Positions 25,201-39,253 are shown, numbered from the stretch's first letter. The stretch: 64,000 nt of DNA from Trogon surrucura (GCA_020746105.1 CM036618.1:106032622-106096621), one strand, 5' to 3'. Program-made: numbers and translations. The notes: generated from the letters alone by a model not told the origin.

Positions 25201-28200
25201 GATTCCTTTTAGTCATGATCGGTAAGTTGCTGCCCATTTAATACTCGCAATTTCCTACCTTATCACGTTCTTCCCCCCCTTCCCCTTCTTTCCCCCCTCC
25301 ACGTTTTGCTTACTAATGTGCTTTTATGCTTGAGCTTGCATACTTGTTGCCAACTTCCTTATGCTTCTCACTCTTTCTGGGACCTTTTCCAGTTTTGCTC
25401 ATTTAATGACATAAGCAAAACCAATACAAAGCTTTACTAAAGCTACATAATTGTAGCTCCTGTTTATTCTTCAAGTAATATCCTTTTGCATGAATCCCAA
25501 GGAGCATTTTAGTATGGGAATAGTGTGAACAGTAGAGCTGAAGGGAGTGAAGAAATGCTTTTCTGTGGGTGGGTTGTGGGCACTTCTTTCTGTTTTGGGG
25601 GCTATTCTTGAAATTGCTAGCAAAAAGGATTGTTACAACATTAAATACCATCAGTTAGACTGTATTTTCCTCACTGTGCACTTCCTTCCCTCCCCCTAGC
25701 GAAGTTACTGTGCTTCCTTCTCTCAGATAACAGCAGAAAGTAACCAAAGCTTTAGAATGATAACTTAGAAAGGACTTACAATTTTATACTGTTCTTTGTA
25801 GAGGGAGGTTTTGTTCATAGACTCAGCAGATATGTGAGGAATTTAATGTGCAAGAATTGCAGAGTTAGGGAAGCAAAGTGTAGGGTGTGCTGCAGTACGT
25901 GTAGCAGCAGCAGTGTAAATTACTTGTGCTTAAACAGTGAATATCTGAAATTCCTTTTGAGAGTGCATGCTTGGCTTCAGTTGTATATAAGTATCCTTCT
26001 AATTCTTAGATGTTTCTGTCATTACTGAAAATAAGGAGAGGCATAGCTAAAAAATTCAGAGAATCTCACACATTAAGAAGAGTCTGATTTTTGCCATGGA
26101 AATTACTTAGCCTGTTAAATGCTGCACTGTGCTCTTCCAGAGGATATTGTTGTTTTCCACAAATGGATTACATGTGTAATGTATTTACTCATATCTCTAT
26201 TCCAGATAATATTATTGATTGAAAGTAATAGGATTCTTTAAAGCATTTGTGTTTTTAGTTAGTAATTTTTTTTTCCAACAGTAATCAGATTTTCTCCCCC
26301 ATGAAATTATTACAGTAAGGACCGTCTACTGGTGGTTTAAAAATATCAGGAAAATGTCATTACTTAGTGAAGGACTAAAATAGTATTTTCTCCTTAAGAT
26401 CATACTCCAGAAGGAATAACAACTGTAATTTGGTACAACGAGATGTATACAGAAAATATTAATAATACTATCTCTGCATAGTCTTTACCAGACATACCTA
26501 CATGTAATAGCTCTTCAATTTTGCTTTTCTTAATTTGATATTAAATGAACATGGCTTGCTGCTTTTTTAGAGTTCTTTCTTCCAGTGATGGAATTAAGAT
26601 GCACATGAACAAAGAAAATTTATGAAAGCACTTTACAATGAAGCTCTTGCTCCATCTACTGCATAGTCCAGAGAAATCTTATCTACAGAAAGTTGATATG
26701 AGCAATGAGGATTGATCTAATATAGATTCTGGAATTAGTCAGGGGAAGACATAATTATTATTAGAGAATGTATGCCTGTAGCAGGGCAAAGGGAAATCCA
26801 AACCCTCAACCTGTGCAAAGCAAAGTAGACTGATAAAATAAAAACTGCATTTAAATGTCCTTTTAAGGAAAGCTGTTCTTGGTCATGCAGTGATTGCAGG
26901 AGAATAGTACTTGTACCAAAATCAAATTTGATGCTTCCTAAATACTGTGAGATAAAATTATTGTTGGGTTTTTTTGTGTGTGTGCGACCTTTTGTTGAAC
27001 TTTGTATTTTGATATTGTGTACAAGCTTTTTCACTGTTACTCCTTAAATCCATTTCCTGGTGGTGTGTAATGTTTAGTTTAAATAGAATTATTTTCAGAG
27101 TGAGTGGTGTCATGCTACTGGAGTAGCATAGAGGAGATAAACTGAATTACTGTATCTATCAGTTTGTTTTCATTGCCTTCATGTAATAAATGCTAACCTG
27201 CAGAAGCTGAAATAAATATAGCACTTGACTATTAAAGTTGTGATAAAGTATTGATGGTGCGTGAGTGATTTTTCCTAGTATTTTCTTAGAAATATCTTCG
27301 TTTCAGTGAAGATTTTGATCAGTAGGTGACAAACAGAAAAAAGGAAAACAAACCAGGAGACTGTCAAGTGTCTTTGCAGGTGGTATAGTTGTTAATATAT
27401 TGGAGTTAAGTTTCCCTTTAGATAGTTTTTGAGAAAATATAGAGAGCTGATTTTGGGTTAGTTTTCAGTGGTAGGAAGATGGTAGAAAATGAGTAAATGC
27501 TTAGTTAAATGAGAAGGATATTTAATGCACTAACTCTTATCCCCTGGGATTGGAAGGGTTCTAGTCAGTTTGGTAAACTAAAGAAAAAAATCAGATGGAG
27601 TTCCCAGTGAGCCTGTGATAATTTAGGGATTGCAATATTGTATAAAGGGCTACGTGATCATTTCTCATACCGTGCTGTGGCTTTCCTCATCTCTCAAGAG
27701 GCAAGGAGAATCTTAGGACTGTGGGTAGGAGAGGGACCCTTGGCGGGCTGATGGTGGAAGAGAGAACAGAACATTTCTGTCTAACCCATTCTAAATCTTG
27801 GAATAATTCTGCGATGTACATTTGAAATCTCCATAAAGATGACTCTTTTTTAAGGTTTTGTGAATGGATTTCCAGTTGCTATTGGGGAGGTTGGTGGTCC
27901 CTGTCACCTGCTGGCATTGTTCTTATGTTCCCATGACTTCTCTGCTTTGCTGACTTTCCCTTCCTTAAGACTGAATAAAGTAATTTATATTTTAAGAAGA
28001 GACAGTATCTGACTTGTTAAGCCACCTCAACTGGGGATTTCCATACTGTAAGATACGTTGCTCTAGTGTTAGCCAAACTGTTTTGATGCCCAACTCAGGT
28101 CAGAATCAAGAGTTTCCACTGCTAATGCTGGGCTAGGGGTGACTGTTGCTGCTACCGGTTATTTGCTGTACCTTGCCATCTAGATAAAGAAATCTGGAAA

Positions 28201-31200
28201 TGCCTGTCTTGGACAGCTTGCAGGCTGGGGTACTGTCTAAAGACTTTAGCTGGAGATCTGAGATTCTTCACCCACTGATTGTCAAAGTCTCAAGACAGAA
28301 GTTCATACTTTTTTGTTATTTGTACCTCTTTTTTTCTTACCAGTAGACTGGCAGCTTGTTTTAATGACTGCATTCATTTTGAATACATATTAGTTTTTGT
28401 TCAGCACTTTAATCATAGGTTCTTCAGCTTGTCGTCTTAAGCTTTATCCATACATATACACATATATGTACATGATTTCTTCTATGTTTTATTACTGTTT
28501 TATTTTAATGGGTTGGGTAAATCCAACATCTATTGGTTTTAATATTTTCTTTGCATCCTGTGATGTTTTTTTCTTTAGTTTCCTTTGCTGACTAATGTAA
28601 TGTTGACTATTAAATTTGTGGTGTTCATTCTTTTTCTTGTGCTTGGCTTTTACATGTCAGCTGTACTCACAGATGATTTCTGTTTATGGTTTGAATTCAG
28701 TACACTGACAGGTATCTGCAGTATATGTGTGATTGTCAGTAATCATTACTGTATCTGCTAGTTTAAAGCATATAAGGAAATACATTATTTCTTCCTAGCT
28801 GTGTTGCATATTTTGTGAAGTCTTTGAGGGACAGTTATGGCTTTTTTTTTTTTTCTTTTTGCAATTTAGCTTCCTCGCTGCATGTTTCTGAAGAGCGAAA
28901 TTATTGCAGTTTGTGTTCATAAATAATTGAAGTCTAAAGGTTAAAACAGGTGGTTGCATGAGTTTAGATACAAGGGGCTCCAAGGAAGTTGTAGTCTGAG
29001 CTCTGCGTAGAGAGTACTCTTTGATCATAAGATATGAGCTGGTCCAAGGGGCATACAGTGTTTGGACAGCTTAAAGTTAAGCATAAATCTGTGCAAGGTC
29101 AGTAATGTATTTGCTAAGTTGAAATGTGGCGTTGTATTATCCATATAAAGGTAAATAGTTACCACAGCCCAACTGAGGACATTTTATTTGACCTGTTAAT
29201 TAACAGGGCAGAGAGCAGAACAGTCTTCATTTTGTTTGGTTTTTTGTTGGTTGGTTGGTTTTTAGTTTTTTTGAGTTCACCATGACCTACTATACTAGCT
29301 GGCTTGGATACATCGTTGTAATCTTAATCTCCATATAAAACACAGTTTATACTTTCAAGAGACCAGTTAAATTCAGTGGTGCCCTTCTAGCTTTATCTGC
29401 AGCTCCTGCCATCAGATCAGATAAAACCATGGAAAATGCTCTCCAAGTCAGGAAGGATTCCCTAACCCTTCCCTGAGGGCTTCAGCTCCTATAGAAGGGC
29501 GTGAGAGATGCATCATTAACATACTGTTTGTCCACGAGTTTTTTTTTCCTCTTCTATTTCTCAAAATTAACTGGTTGCCCAACTACTTTTAGATACATTT
29601 TTGTTGTAGGTACTGTATAGTATGAAATGAAATACTAAGATGAGTCTCCGTAGCCTTTGGATTAGACTTCTGAGATCCCAGAAGGGTGTATGTCAAAAGA
29701 ATACTGGAAAATCCTTGTGAGTATTGGGTAACTTCATTTGAAACATAGCTTGACATGATTTTCAAACACTGAAGTCCTGCACAGTCTCCTTTCTAGGACA
29801 TGTGTGCATCAATTAGTATGTATTGCTATCAGGTTGGATATTTTAATTGGTCATCTCATCACTTTTTAGAAGCAGACTTTACTTTGGAAAGTTAATAAGA
29901 CCTTAAGGTAGAATAGTCTTTAAAATAAGGTGGTTATCTGTCTTGATGGATTCATCACTGGATCCACAGGATGAACCCAGTAATGGGGACGCGTAGACTT
30001 TAGAATTGCTGTCCAGCTTGCTAAAGGAGTAACTTAATTTTCTCTTGTATGTAGCAGAAGCGTTAAGGGTGTTTTGCCTGTGCATGTTGTTCTTAAAGGG
30101 TAGCTTCTTAAGCTCACGTTACGTGCTCCTCTGTCTCACACACCCAGTGCAGGTAAACACCACAAAAAAAGCAAGTCTAGTTATTTGTTTGTGGGATTTC
30201 ATTTGTTTGGTTTGGTGTTGCTTGTTTTGGGTTTTTTTGTGGTGCTTGTTTGTTTTTTTTCTTCCTCCAGTCTGTTTTGTTTGTTGTTTTTTTTTTTACC
30301 TCCTTGTGAATTGGGAATAAGTATCTCCTAGCTAAAGTTTCACTCCTGGTGTCCATTTGCCCTCTGGATTGTCAAGAAAAATGGTGGGATCAGTTTTCTT
30401 TTCCATGTTGTTCCAGTGTGGTTCCACGAGAGCTTAACGTGAAGCTGACATGGCCTCGTCCTGCCGGTGCTGGGCTTATGCTGATGCTTGGGAAACTGTC
30501 TGGGGGGTACCTGTGCTCTGGGAGCTGGAGGTTACCCTGGCAGAAGAGCTGCTGGATTTCGATTAGTTTGGCTCCCAGTGTCGGCTCTCTGTCCCGCTGC
30601 CCCGGTGATGGTGCGGTTGTAAGGGGATACAGGCATGTGAACAGTGTGGAGTTGGCTTCAGCAGCCATCGTGCCACGTGTGGGCTCTTCCAGAGTTGTTT
30701 TAGGTATGCAGTGGGCAAAGAAAAAAAAAGTCCATTTCATAACCTTTGAGAGAAAGAATGAGTTGGGATTCAGAGCCTGGTCCCAATTAGCTCAGTGTGT
30801 GCTTTCCTTCTGTAGAAAAAAACCTCAGCTGGCCCAGAAGACTGCTTGTTTGATCGTGAGTGTCAGAGACACTTAGTGCTGTAATCTGGTCCCTCTTTTG
30901 TGAGTAAACCTTGCCTCTTGCTGCTGTTCTCCTTGTCTGGCAGCAAGCCTCAAGTTTCCAAATTGCAGTCTGCAGACTGCAGAAACAGCCCTTTCCGCTC
31001 AGTTTTGAAGTTTGATGTTAAAGTGTTCTCCAGTTCTTGCACTCCTGCAAACATTTGAGAAGCTCTATATATTTGATGTGATCCTGAACTCTAAGTTGTT
31101 TCATGTCTCTCTTCTCCTGCCTTTCATCAGGCCGAGTGAAAAATGACCTGGCTACATCATTTATAAGTGCAATAAAAACTCCTGCCAGTTTCCTTTGCCA

Positions 31201-34200
31201 GAAGTTTCGCTTTCTGGGTGTGTTCCTGTTCTTGTTTGGTCGGTACAATTAACAATCAACATTAGCTTTTTTCTTTTTTCTTTTTTTTTTTTTTTCCCCC
31301 AAACCGAGAGATTTTGAGCAACTTGTGAGTGCTGTGGCATTCAGCAGCAGCGCCCAGGAGCTGCCTGTGTCTCCGGGTGTTGCCAAGATGTCCTGGGTGA
31401 GCTGAGAATGTTCGCTGGGAACTCAGTGCTGGCAGGTTTGAAGATTTCATGAAACAAGTCAAAAGAGACTGGTGAGGTTGAACTGATCACCTCCTGAGGA
31501 AAGAGCAATAGCTGGCAAGAAATACTGAAAGAACACTGCCTGCGTGAAGGGCAGTGTTTAAATGTGTCTGGGAGGCTGCAACAGGAACAGCCTTTCTCCT
31601 TCCTTCCCCATCCCATGAGTGCTTTTCTTCGAAAACATTGGTTTGCGTTAGGTTTTGTGGGTGAAGGGTATTGCCCATTTCATTTTGACAAGGTAGAAAA
31701 TGTTTTACTCTTTTGTGTGGTAGGGTCCGCTGTACCTGCTAGTATTATACCAAATGACAAATAAAAATCAGTAAACAACAGAAGATTTTAGGAAAAACTT
31801 TTTATTTTCTTGCCCTCGTTTCCACCTGTAGTTTACTGCAGCAGCTTTTAGCTGCCTTGTGTCAGTTTTCACTGGGGCTACAGGGAGGGTTCAGTTTTGT
31901 TGTAGCAATTAATGGAGATGATAGGCTGACTGTCCTGAATTAGCCCTGGAAAATCTTGTTTCTGTGTTTGGGATGAGTCAGGAAGGAAAGTGCCAGGTTG
32001 AATTAACTGTGCCAATTCTGAGTGAAATGGAACAAAGGCAGGAAGGTCCTGTTCTTCTGCACCTGCACGCCTGGCCGGGCTGAGGGCTTCGGGCCCAGGG
32101 AGAGGAGGAAGCATACTAGCAGAGTTCAGGTTACAAGACCCGATTTAATGCTACGAAGGTATTTGTTTTTCTGAAACGTTTTTGCTGACTTCTCGGGGGA
32201 GAACTGATGCATTTTTTTTGTTTTTATTTTTTTATCCTTTAAATGAGAGGTATCTGTGATTCCATGTGATAATGGACTCCACCCTTTTATATGACATTAC
32301 TGCTCTGTTTAAAAAAAAAAAAAAATTGGGAGCAAGCTTACTATAACATGGATGGGATTTACAACAGGGTAGTGTCACTATATGAAAATTACAACTATTC
32401 TGAAGAGTTTTGGGCTCTGTTTTCTGTCCCAGAGTGCTTCAAGTGTGGAGCTGTAAACATTGCATCCTGTGTAGCTTGTGATTAGAGAAACAGTTCTGTC
32501 TCAGGGTTGGCAAACTTATTTCTAATACGTCTCACAGAGCTATACTGAGTACTTAAACAAAAACCAGATAAAAACCCAACCAAAACTTCTAAGGGACTTA
32601 GGTATTGTAGCAAGAAGCACAGAATAAAATTTACTTAATCTTCAGCATAAGTTTACCTATCACCAGTTTATGTGTCTGCTTTCAGAAAGGAATCTTTATT
32701 GTGTATTGGCTGAAAGGGACTGTATTTCACCTTGCAGTAGAAGTATTTTGCTATTAGCTTCGAAGTTGTCTTTTTGAAACGCAGAATATTGCAACTGGGA
32801 AGAAAAGGAAAGAGGTACAAAAAAAGAGTAAGGGGAAGTTACTTTGTTTAGTGACTCAAAGTACCTCACCTGATATTTTATATTGAACTGCATGTTTATA
32901 GTTTGGATTTATTTTTTAAAAAAAATACATAAAACGCTTTTCAGAGTTACAGCATCAGTTAATGAAATGTTTCCATATGCTTGACTGAGGACAGCTTTAT
33001 TCAAAACCATTGTTTCTTATTGCTGGTAGCTTCAAGCTCTTTCAAAAGTTCATGCCTGAAATTTCTACATATTATGTAAATCTGATATAAACAGAAAGAT
33101 GCACATGCATGTGCTTATTTCCTTTCTGCACTGCTGGAAAGCCTGTGTGAGCAGGCTCAGGCTGTGGGCTCAAGTTGAAGACAAATGTCACTATTTTGTG
33201 TGATGCTTTTCTGTCTCTGGCATGCATTGACCTCAGTATCTGACTTAAAATTTGTATATACTTTTTCCCTCACTGTGTTTGTGTGTGTTTCTTGGGTTTT
33301 TCTGAGCCAAGTCCTATTTCAGTGGAGTACGTCAATTGCTTTGGGTTTTGGGTGGGGGTATTTAACAACAAAGTTTCCATCATGCATTCCCAATCCAGTT
33401 TATATTTAATTGCTTGTAAGAAACTAGGAGAAGAGTCATGTGTGCATACCTTCAGTGTTAATCAGTCTTTTTAATTGTCCCCTCCAAAGCACTTCTTCAC
33501 ATGTCTGAGAGAAATGAAAAATTAGATAGTGCTCTTTTAATGTTTTTATTGAGACCAGAGATGTTTTAGTAATTGTAGTGTGATACAATGAGTACACGTG
33601 GCAGGAGCAAGCTGTGGTTTTGCACGGTTGTGAGGTTTACCTGGAAGAGGAGTGAATCCCCTTCTGGCACTAGCTGATGGCTCAGGTACTGTCATCTCGT
33701 GCAGTTCAGAGTTGCACCGTGCCTCACCCCTGTAAGCCTCTGTCCCTCTGCGTGCTCTCGGTGTGATGAGGAACAAGCTGATCTGAACATTCCTATTGGT
33801 TTCTGCATTGAGGTTTACCAAGATATTTCAAAAAAATCGGACTCTTAGTTTAGTGTGATTGTTACTTCAGCAAAAGACTTGCTTGAGGTGGTTTGCTAGA
33901 AGCTCCTGGGTCCTAAAGGAATAGTTACAAACAGCAAACAGTTAAAACATGAAAACACACAAAAAAAGCTGGATATCCAGGTCGTTACTTCTTATCTTTC
34001 TCCCCCTTCCTACCCCTGTATCATAAATCAAAGCTGCTGCAGATCAGAGCCCTTTAGAAGATAGTCTTTAAACCCTTCTGACTCCCTCTGTCTGGGCTAG
34101 CTATTTTGATTACCTTGCAAAATATGACAGCTGTTACAAATGCTCATGTGCATGACACGTGCTTGAAAACGTTTGGAGTTATGAATATAAAAATTGGCTG

Positions 34201-37200
34201 CAAGAAATGTGAATTCAGAACAACAGATAATACAAGAGAGGAAGTGTGATGATGTTCCTTTTCTAGCAGAGCACATGCATATTTTGCTTTTGTGGGCTGG
34301 ATGTATCAAGGAAATTGCCTTGCAGTATTTCAGGACGGGGAAAATTCGGGACTAAGACATTTATTTCATCAAGTGGGGTGTATTTGTAGGCAGGTAGATG
34401 TGTGGAAGTTCCCATTATTCAAAAGCACTATAGAGGCCTTCAGTGTTGTTTGATTGAGAAAAAACTGTGTAGTTTGGTGACTGGAATAGTTTTGAGGCCT
34501 TTTAAAGACTAAGCTGTAAGAGCAGTTAATATATGTGATGTTGTAAGTTTAATTACAGTGTATAATACATGAGAACACAGCTCTTGTGGCTAGGTAAGTG
34601 GCTAAAGGATGCTGAATAAGTAAATTATGGGAGCACCCACTTTGCACCTACTTGGTGAGGTTAGTACTTCTGCACTTTTTTTTCAAAGATGTCTGGGCAT
34701 CGGATCATCTTTCTTTTACAAAGCTGCCTTGGGCAAACAAGAGAAACAATAGCTTTGAGTCTTGGGGAAGTGATGGGTGATGCTAGTGCTCTTGTGATTT
34801 TAGTGCCATTGCCTTTCTGTAATAACTACAGTGGAATGTGTCAGAACCAAACCTAGTTAGGAGTGGTAAGTGTTAGTTCAGGTCTCTTAGGGTGCAATCT
34901 AAAACTGAATGCTAGAGTTACCTTGTTTTAGATTTCCACGAAGGTGGTGGGTTTTGTTTTGTATGGGTTTCTTTTAATTTATTTTGTGGAGGTTTTTTAT
35001 TTACCTGATTAATGTGCAAAATACATAAATGGCTGCTCTAATATACTGTTTCAGCTTGAAATTTTGTAACTGCTGCACCTTTTTTGTTTAAATTTGTTTT
35101 ACGAAACATATCATGGGTTGATTTCTAGACACTTCATTTAACACTGACATAAACTGAACATATAAGGAGTCATGTTTATAATATACTAGTAGGGTAGTGT
35201 TGCCCACTACATAATATATATATTAAGATATGTTATCAAGGTATATAGCAAAATATCAGAGTCCTGAATTAAAATCCTGGACGTGCTGGAAGTGCTTTTA
35301 GATGTCAGTGAACTTCAAGGGCAGTGTTGTTTTTTACAGCTCACTTGTTTCCAGCACCCTGAAAAATTTCTCAGAGTTTAGAGATTGTTCTTCTGAAATG
35401 GCATTTTTAAATAGTCACATAGTAGCTGATGCATAATGAATAAGCGTATTGTAATGGACCAGAAAGATCTTAAAACTACATAGCCTGGCTTTGTAGACAG
35501 TGTGATTATTGCGTGCTGCTGTGAGGTTCACTTTTATGTTGTTTGGAAATAATCTCTGAGATAGCATTGTTTGCCTTAACTTGATTTTTTTTTTTCTTCC
35601 TCCCCCAGCATCTTAACTGTATTTTGATTTCATTGAAAGCTGATTTCTAGAAGTTGATGAGTTTCTAGTTGAAATTCCTCTGTATTTTCCAACAATAGCA
35701 AGCTGTTTATGTGCAGATGAGAGCCTGTTGCAAGACTCAACGAATAATTAGAATTTCATTCAGTCCTGTTCAAATTCAGGAATATATATATGAATATATG
35801 TATATATGGCTCACAAAGTAACAAACTTGACCTTCTCTATGCATGTTTTTGTCATCCTTGGGTATAGCTGCGGAGAATGGTTGACTCTGAAGACAATCTG
35901 AGAAGGAATAATTGAAAAACTACCCAGAGGGACTTAGTTTTTCTGCTGTAGAAAGGCCAGAATCCAGAGTTGTCATGACCGTGAACCTTGTTACCTTGTT
36001 ACCTGGTTTGGTTTTTGGTGGTTTTTTTTCCTCTTCAGATTTGGTTCTGCATATATTGTCAATAGATTAAGTAACTGCTTTCCCTATTAAATCAGCATTG
36101 AAATGATCTATCCTGTGACGCTGTCTTTCGCTTTGCCTGTGGCATAGGTTTTGCTTGCCTGTACAGCTGTTTATCTAAAAGATCCCTTCAAGTACCTACT
36201 GGAAGTAGGCTAATCCTATGATGCATATGAAATTGGCAATTGGTATTAGGGTTGCTAATGCTTCTGGTAAGGCATTGTATTTCCAGGAGTGAGGAACTAA
36301 TTGTGTGCATAAATAGGCTCAAATACTTTTAAAGCTTGCTCTCATAGCGTAGTGCTGCAGCTCAGGACAGGGTTCTAGGTACAGCTATGATATTCATTAT
36401 TAACACCATACAAACAGGGACCTTATGGGGTATTTTCTTAGGCGAGACTTTGATTTGGGCTCTGGTTTATCACATGTGGGGCTAGTGTCTGATGTTGAAG
36501 GAATGTTTCAAAGCCTCTTTGCCTCAAGCTGTCCTTCTGATCCTGTGTTTCCAAATCCACAGAAAGTGTTTTAATTATGTGCTTCCGAAAGATAAAGACT
36601 ATTTCTAGCCTCTTATTGCATGGTTGAATAAAACTGTCCGATATACGGAATCTCAACGTGCTTGGCTCGCTTGGTTCCGCAGTAATTTGGAAAACAAGTT
36701 TAGCAGTGGGGTAAAGTCGTGTTTTGCAGAGAGGCTCGGGTAATGAAAAGACAAACAGAAAATTATATTTAGGACCGTTCTCCTGGCCATAGTGAATAAT
36801 TAATAATGCTGGAGGTGACGTAAGCAGAGTTGTGCTACATTTGGGAAGAACATTCTGGTTGTGGTGTACTCCTTGTTTTTTCCGGTGGCGTTGCAGCTGT
36901 TTGCTAGTTTTCCCAATTCTACTGGTGCTTATGTCCTGAAATAACTCCGTTTGGCTCCGTGGGACTATCTGTAAGCCTGGGTGTTTACAGGAGGGGATTG
37001 ACTTCAGCCTATAATAAATGCACGCCGAAGTTGGAAGCGCTGCTTTCAATTCCATTTTGCATAAGAAAATAATGACTTGCATAAGGAATGACGGGCGAGA
37101 TCAGCGTCGACCAGTGTTAGGTTGGGTAGTGGGAGAAACGGTGAAACCTCCCACTGCCTTTTGATTCAGCTTAAAGTCAAAGATCTAGAAACCTTTGGTC

Positions 37201-38369
37201 TGTAAAGGAGAAGATTCAATTAGTGCTCCATACAAAGATATTGAGAGATCCATTTTTTGACTGAAGCAGTGAATAATGGGAAAATATTAAGGTGGCTTCT
37301 GAGTTTTGTTGGTGCTTTATGCTTAGCAGGAACTTGAGTAGGCTGGGATAAGCTTGCCTTTCTCTTAAAAAAATCTAAAAACTGGTCTGAGAAGACACTG
37401 TTTCTACCTGCAGTATTTGCCTGCCTTCAAATCTGCTACCTAAAAGATTAGAGGCTAAATTTTACCTGTTAAACATGTGTAGCCATCTGCCAGCAATGGT
37501 AGAAAGCATTTGAAATACTGAAACACTTAACACCCCTTTGACATCTTCCGTTGCTTTGGTTTCTCTCTGGAACATTTCCAGGCCCCATCTGTATCTTGCC
37601 CCTTATGTACTTGAAAGTTAGAGAGTACGGAAGCACTGCAGATCTTGGTGACTAACGTTTAATGTGGGATGATGTGTTGGCATGTATTAAAAATAACATC
37701 CTTTTAGTTCTTGAGACTTTTTGAGCTTTTAAATGTATTTATGAGGTATCATGGCGTTTTCTTTTTAAGAATAGATTATTAATTTTAAATACATTTGTTG
37801 TTTGTTACTTGAATGAGAAGGTTTGCGACATCCAAAAATATACAAACATGTTTGGGGAACAAATCTTACTTGAAAAAATATCTTTCAAGTAATACTATTT
37901 GAGTGAAAAAAAATTAAAAGCAAATTTAGTAGTGGGGGTAGTGTTTTGCAGTTTTAAAAAAAGTGAAACCTTGTTTCTAAATACGCTGAAGTACAAATAT
38001 TTTTGTGCTGTGTATTTTAAAAGACTAAATTTGGTTATGGTTAGACACGTTTATTTGCAGCCTAGTGGTGTAGTGTGTAATTTGAATTAGTTTCATATTA
38101 AAGTCTGTGATGGTTTGTTGATTACTGCCTAGGTGTCTCTAGTTTTGCTTTTGGAGTTGGTAAAATCTTTCTGCAGATGGTTTTCTTGAGACATGTATCA
38201 AACTCTGCCCAAAGACAGCATAATCTTAGTCTACTATCCAAAGTTATCGGTTGCATTGTAAAAATAAATAAATTACTCCCCTCTACATCTTCTTATGCTT
38301 TTAGTCTATTCTGCTGCAACTGTCTACAATTGAAGCAGCTAAATCCCAACTCTTTTGTCTGCCTTCCAG
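16207..38369 (+). other. MARK1: MARK1 intron 1 (22.2 kb)
   Basis: This intron runs from a GTGAGT donor to a CCTTCCAG acceptor. Its first 600 bases are still in the CpG island. The rest is AT-leaning, with T-rich low-complexity tracts (22816-22831, 31265-31295, and a G/T-rich stretch at 30195-30300). A GC-richer stretch at about 30.34-31.75 kb has several open frames on both strands but no recognisable protein. A CpG-retaining patch lies near 36.6-37.15 kb. No nested gene was recognised. Confidence 0.85.
36580..37145. promoter_or_regulatory. CpG-retaining moderate-GC patch in intron 1, candidate enhancer or alternative promoter
   Basis: Roughly 22 CpG dinucleotides by eye in about 565 bases, at only moderate GC, gives an observed/expected ratio that I estimate near 0.7-0.8. 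The surrounding intron is strongly CpG-depleted. The patch holds a CRE/ATF-type site TGACGTAA (36816-36823), homeodomain-like TAATTAATAA just before it, and two TTGCATAAG POU-like sites near 37060-37085. An antisense frame of 214 codons overlaps most of it (36438-37082) but matches no family I know. It could be an unmethylated regulatory element, an unrecognised exon or promoter, or a young insertion. Confidence 0.35.
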
Positions 38370-38573
38370 CATACCTCTGTGGATGGATACACTGAACCCC
38401 ATGTCCAGCCTATCAAGTCAAGTAGCAGACAAAACATCCCCAGATGTAGAAACTCCATTACATCTACTAATGAAGAGCATCCCCACATTGGAAATTATCG
38501 CTTACTGAAAACAATAGGAAAAGGAAATTTTGCCAAAGTGAAACTGGCAAGGCATGTGCTTACTGGAAGAGAG
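38370..38573 (+). CDS. MARK1: MARK1 coding exon 2 (header, glycine-rich loop)
   Basis: The exon encodes residues 18-85 in phase 0, between a CCTTCCAG acceptor and a GTAAGC donor. The first half is the MARK1-type header ([11 protein letters not shown], then [16 protein letters not shown]), which best separates MARK1 from its paralogues. The kinase domain starts at Y60, and the ATP-binding loop IGKGNFAKV spans residues 66-74. The exon ends at TGRE, just before the catalytic lysine. Compared with remembered human MARK1 there are small changes: TNEEH where human has ATDEQ, and L63 where human has Q. L is found at that position in MARK3. Confidence 0.96.
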
Positions 38574-39199
38574 GTAAGCCTTTAAAAAAAAAAAAAAAAA
38601 AGAAGTGCTGGCACTGTGTTTTATGTTCTCTTATAAGTATTTCTGCTATTCCTTTTACCTTTCTCTTCTGAATAGGAAAAGAGCATTTTCAGTCATCATA
38701 AAGCAAGGTGCAAAGAGGCTGTTTCAGAATATAGAAGAAGTTGCCTGAGGTGCCCAAGGTTTTTCCTTCCAACCACTCACTCCATTTTTAAAAAAAATTT
38801 CCAAGCATTTCGAAAATGAAAGAGAAATCTGTTGATACATAAATTTCACTGATATTGATGATAGACAGAACGATCGATCAATCCTTGATATTGAAATCTG
38901 TTGATAGATAGTGTGTTTGGAGGGCCTGTTTTTTTCAGTGAACAGGATAATATTGTTTTGTCCAAACACAGGCAGAAGTATAAAATCAACCCCTTTGTGG
39001 TACTGTCTGGCAAAGTTCTGAGCTCCTGCTGGTAGATCCTAATAAGTGAGGAAATTTTGTTTGATGAAATGTGTAAAAGCAAGGTATATGCATATCTTAT
39101 AGACATATCTGTGTTTTTGCTCACAGAGGTGCTATAGATTTTTCTTAAAATATTTTTCTGGGTTTAATAATGTGTGGTTGTTTGTTTTTTTCCCCCAAG
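38574..39199 (+). other. MARK1: MARK1 intron 2 (626 nt)
   Basis: The donor is GTAAGC and the acceptor CCCCCAAG. An A-run starts ten bases into the intron (38584-38601). Nothing else was recognised. Confidence 0.9.
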
Positions 39200-39253
39200 G
39201 TTGCTGTGAAAATAATAGATAAAACCCAGCTAAATCCTACTAGTTTGCAAAAG
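39200..39253 (+). CDS. MARK1: MARK1 coding exon 3 (catalytic lysine)
   Basis: This 18-codon exon encodes residues 86-103, VAVKIIDKTQLNPTSLQK. It contains K89 of the VAVK motif, which anchors the ATP phosphates and pairs with E107. The acceptor is a pyrimidine/C tract ending CCCCCAAG, the donor is GTAAGA, and the phase is 0 on both sides. The exon is only 54 nt. Skipping it would keep the reading frame but remove the catalytic lysine, giving a kinase-dead product. Confidence 0.96.

Noticed and set aside
36438..37082. Antisense 214-codon open frame as a real gene
   Set aside because: There is no recognisable family, no start or polyadenylation context and no splice partners. Kept only as an observation linked to the CpG-retaining patch.
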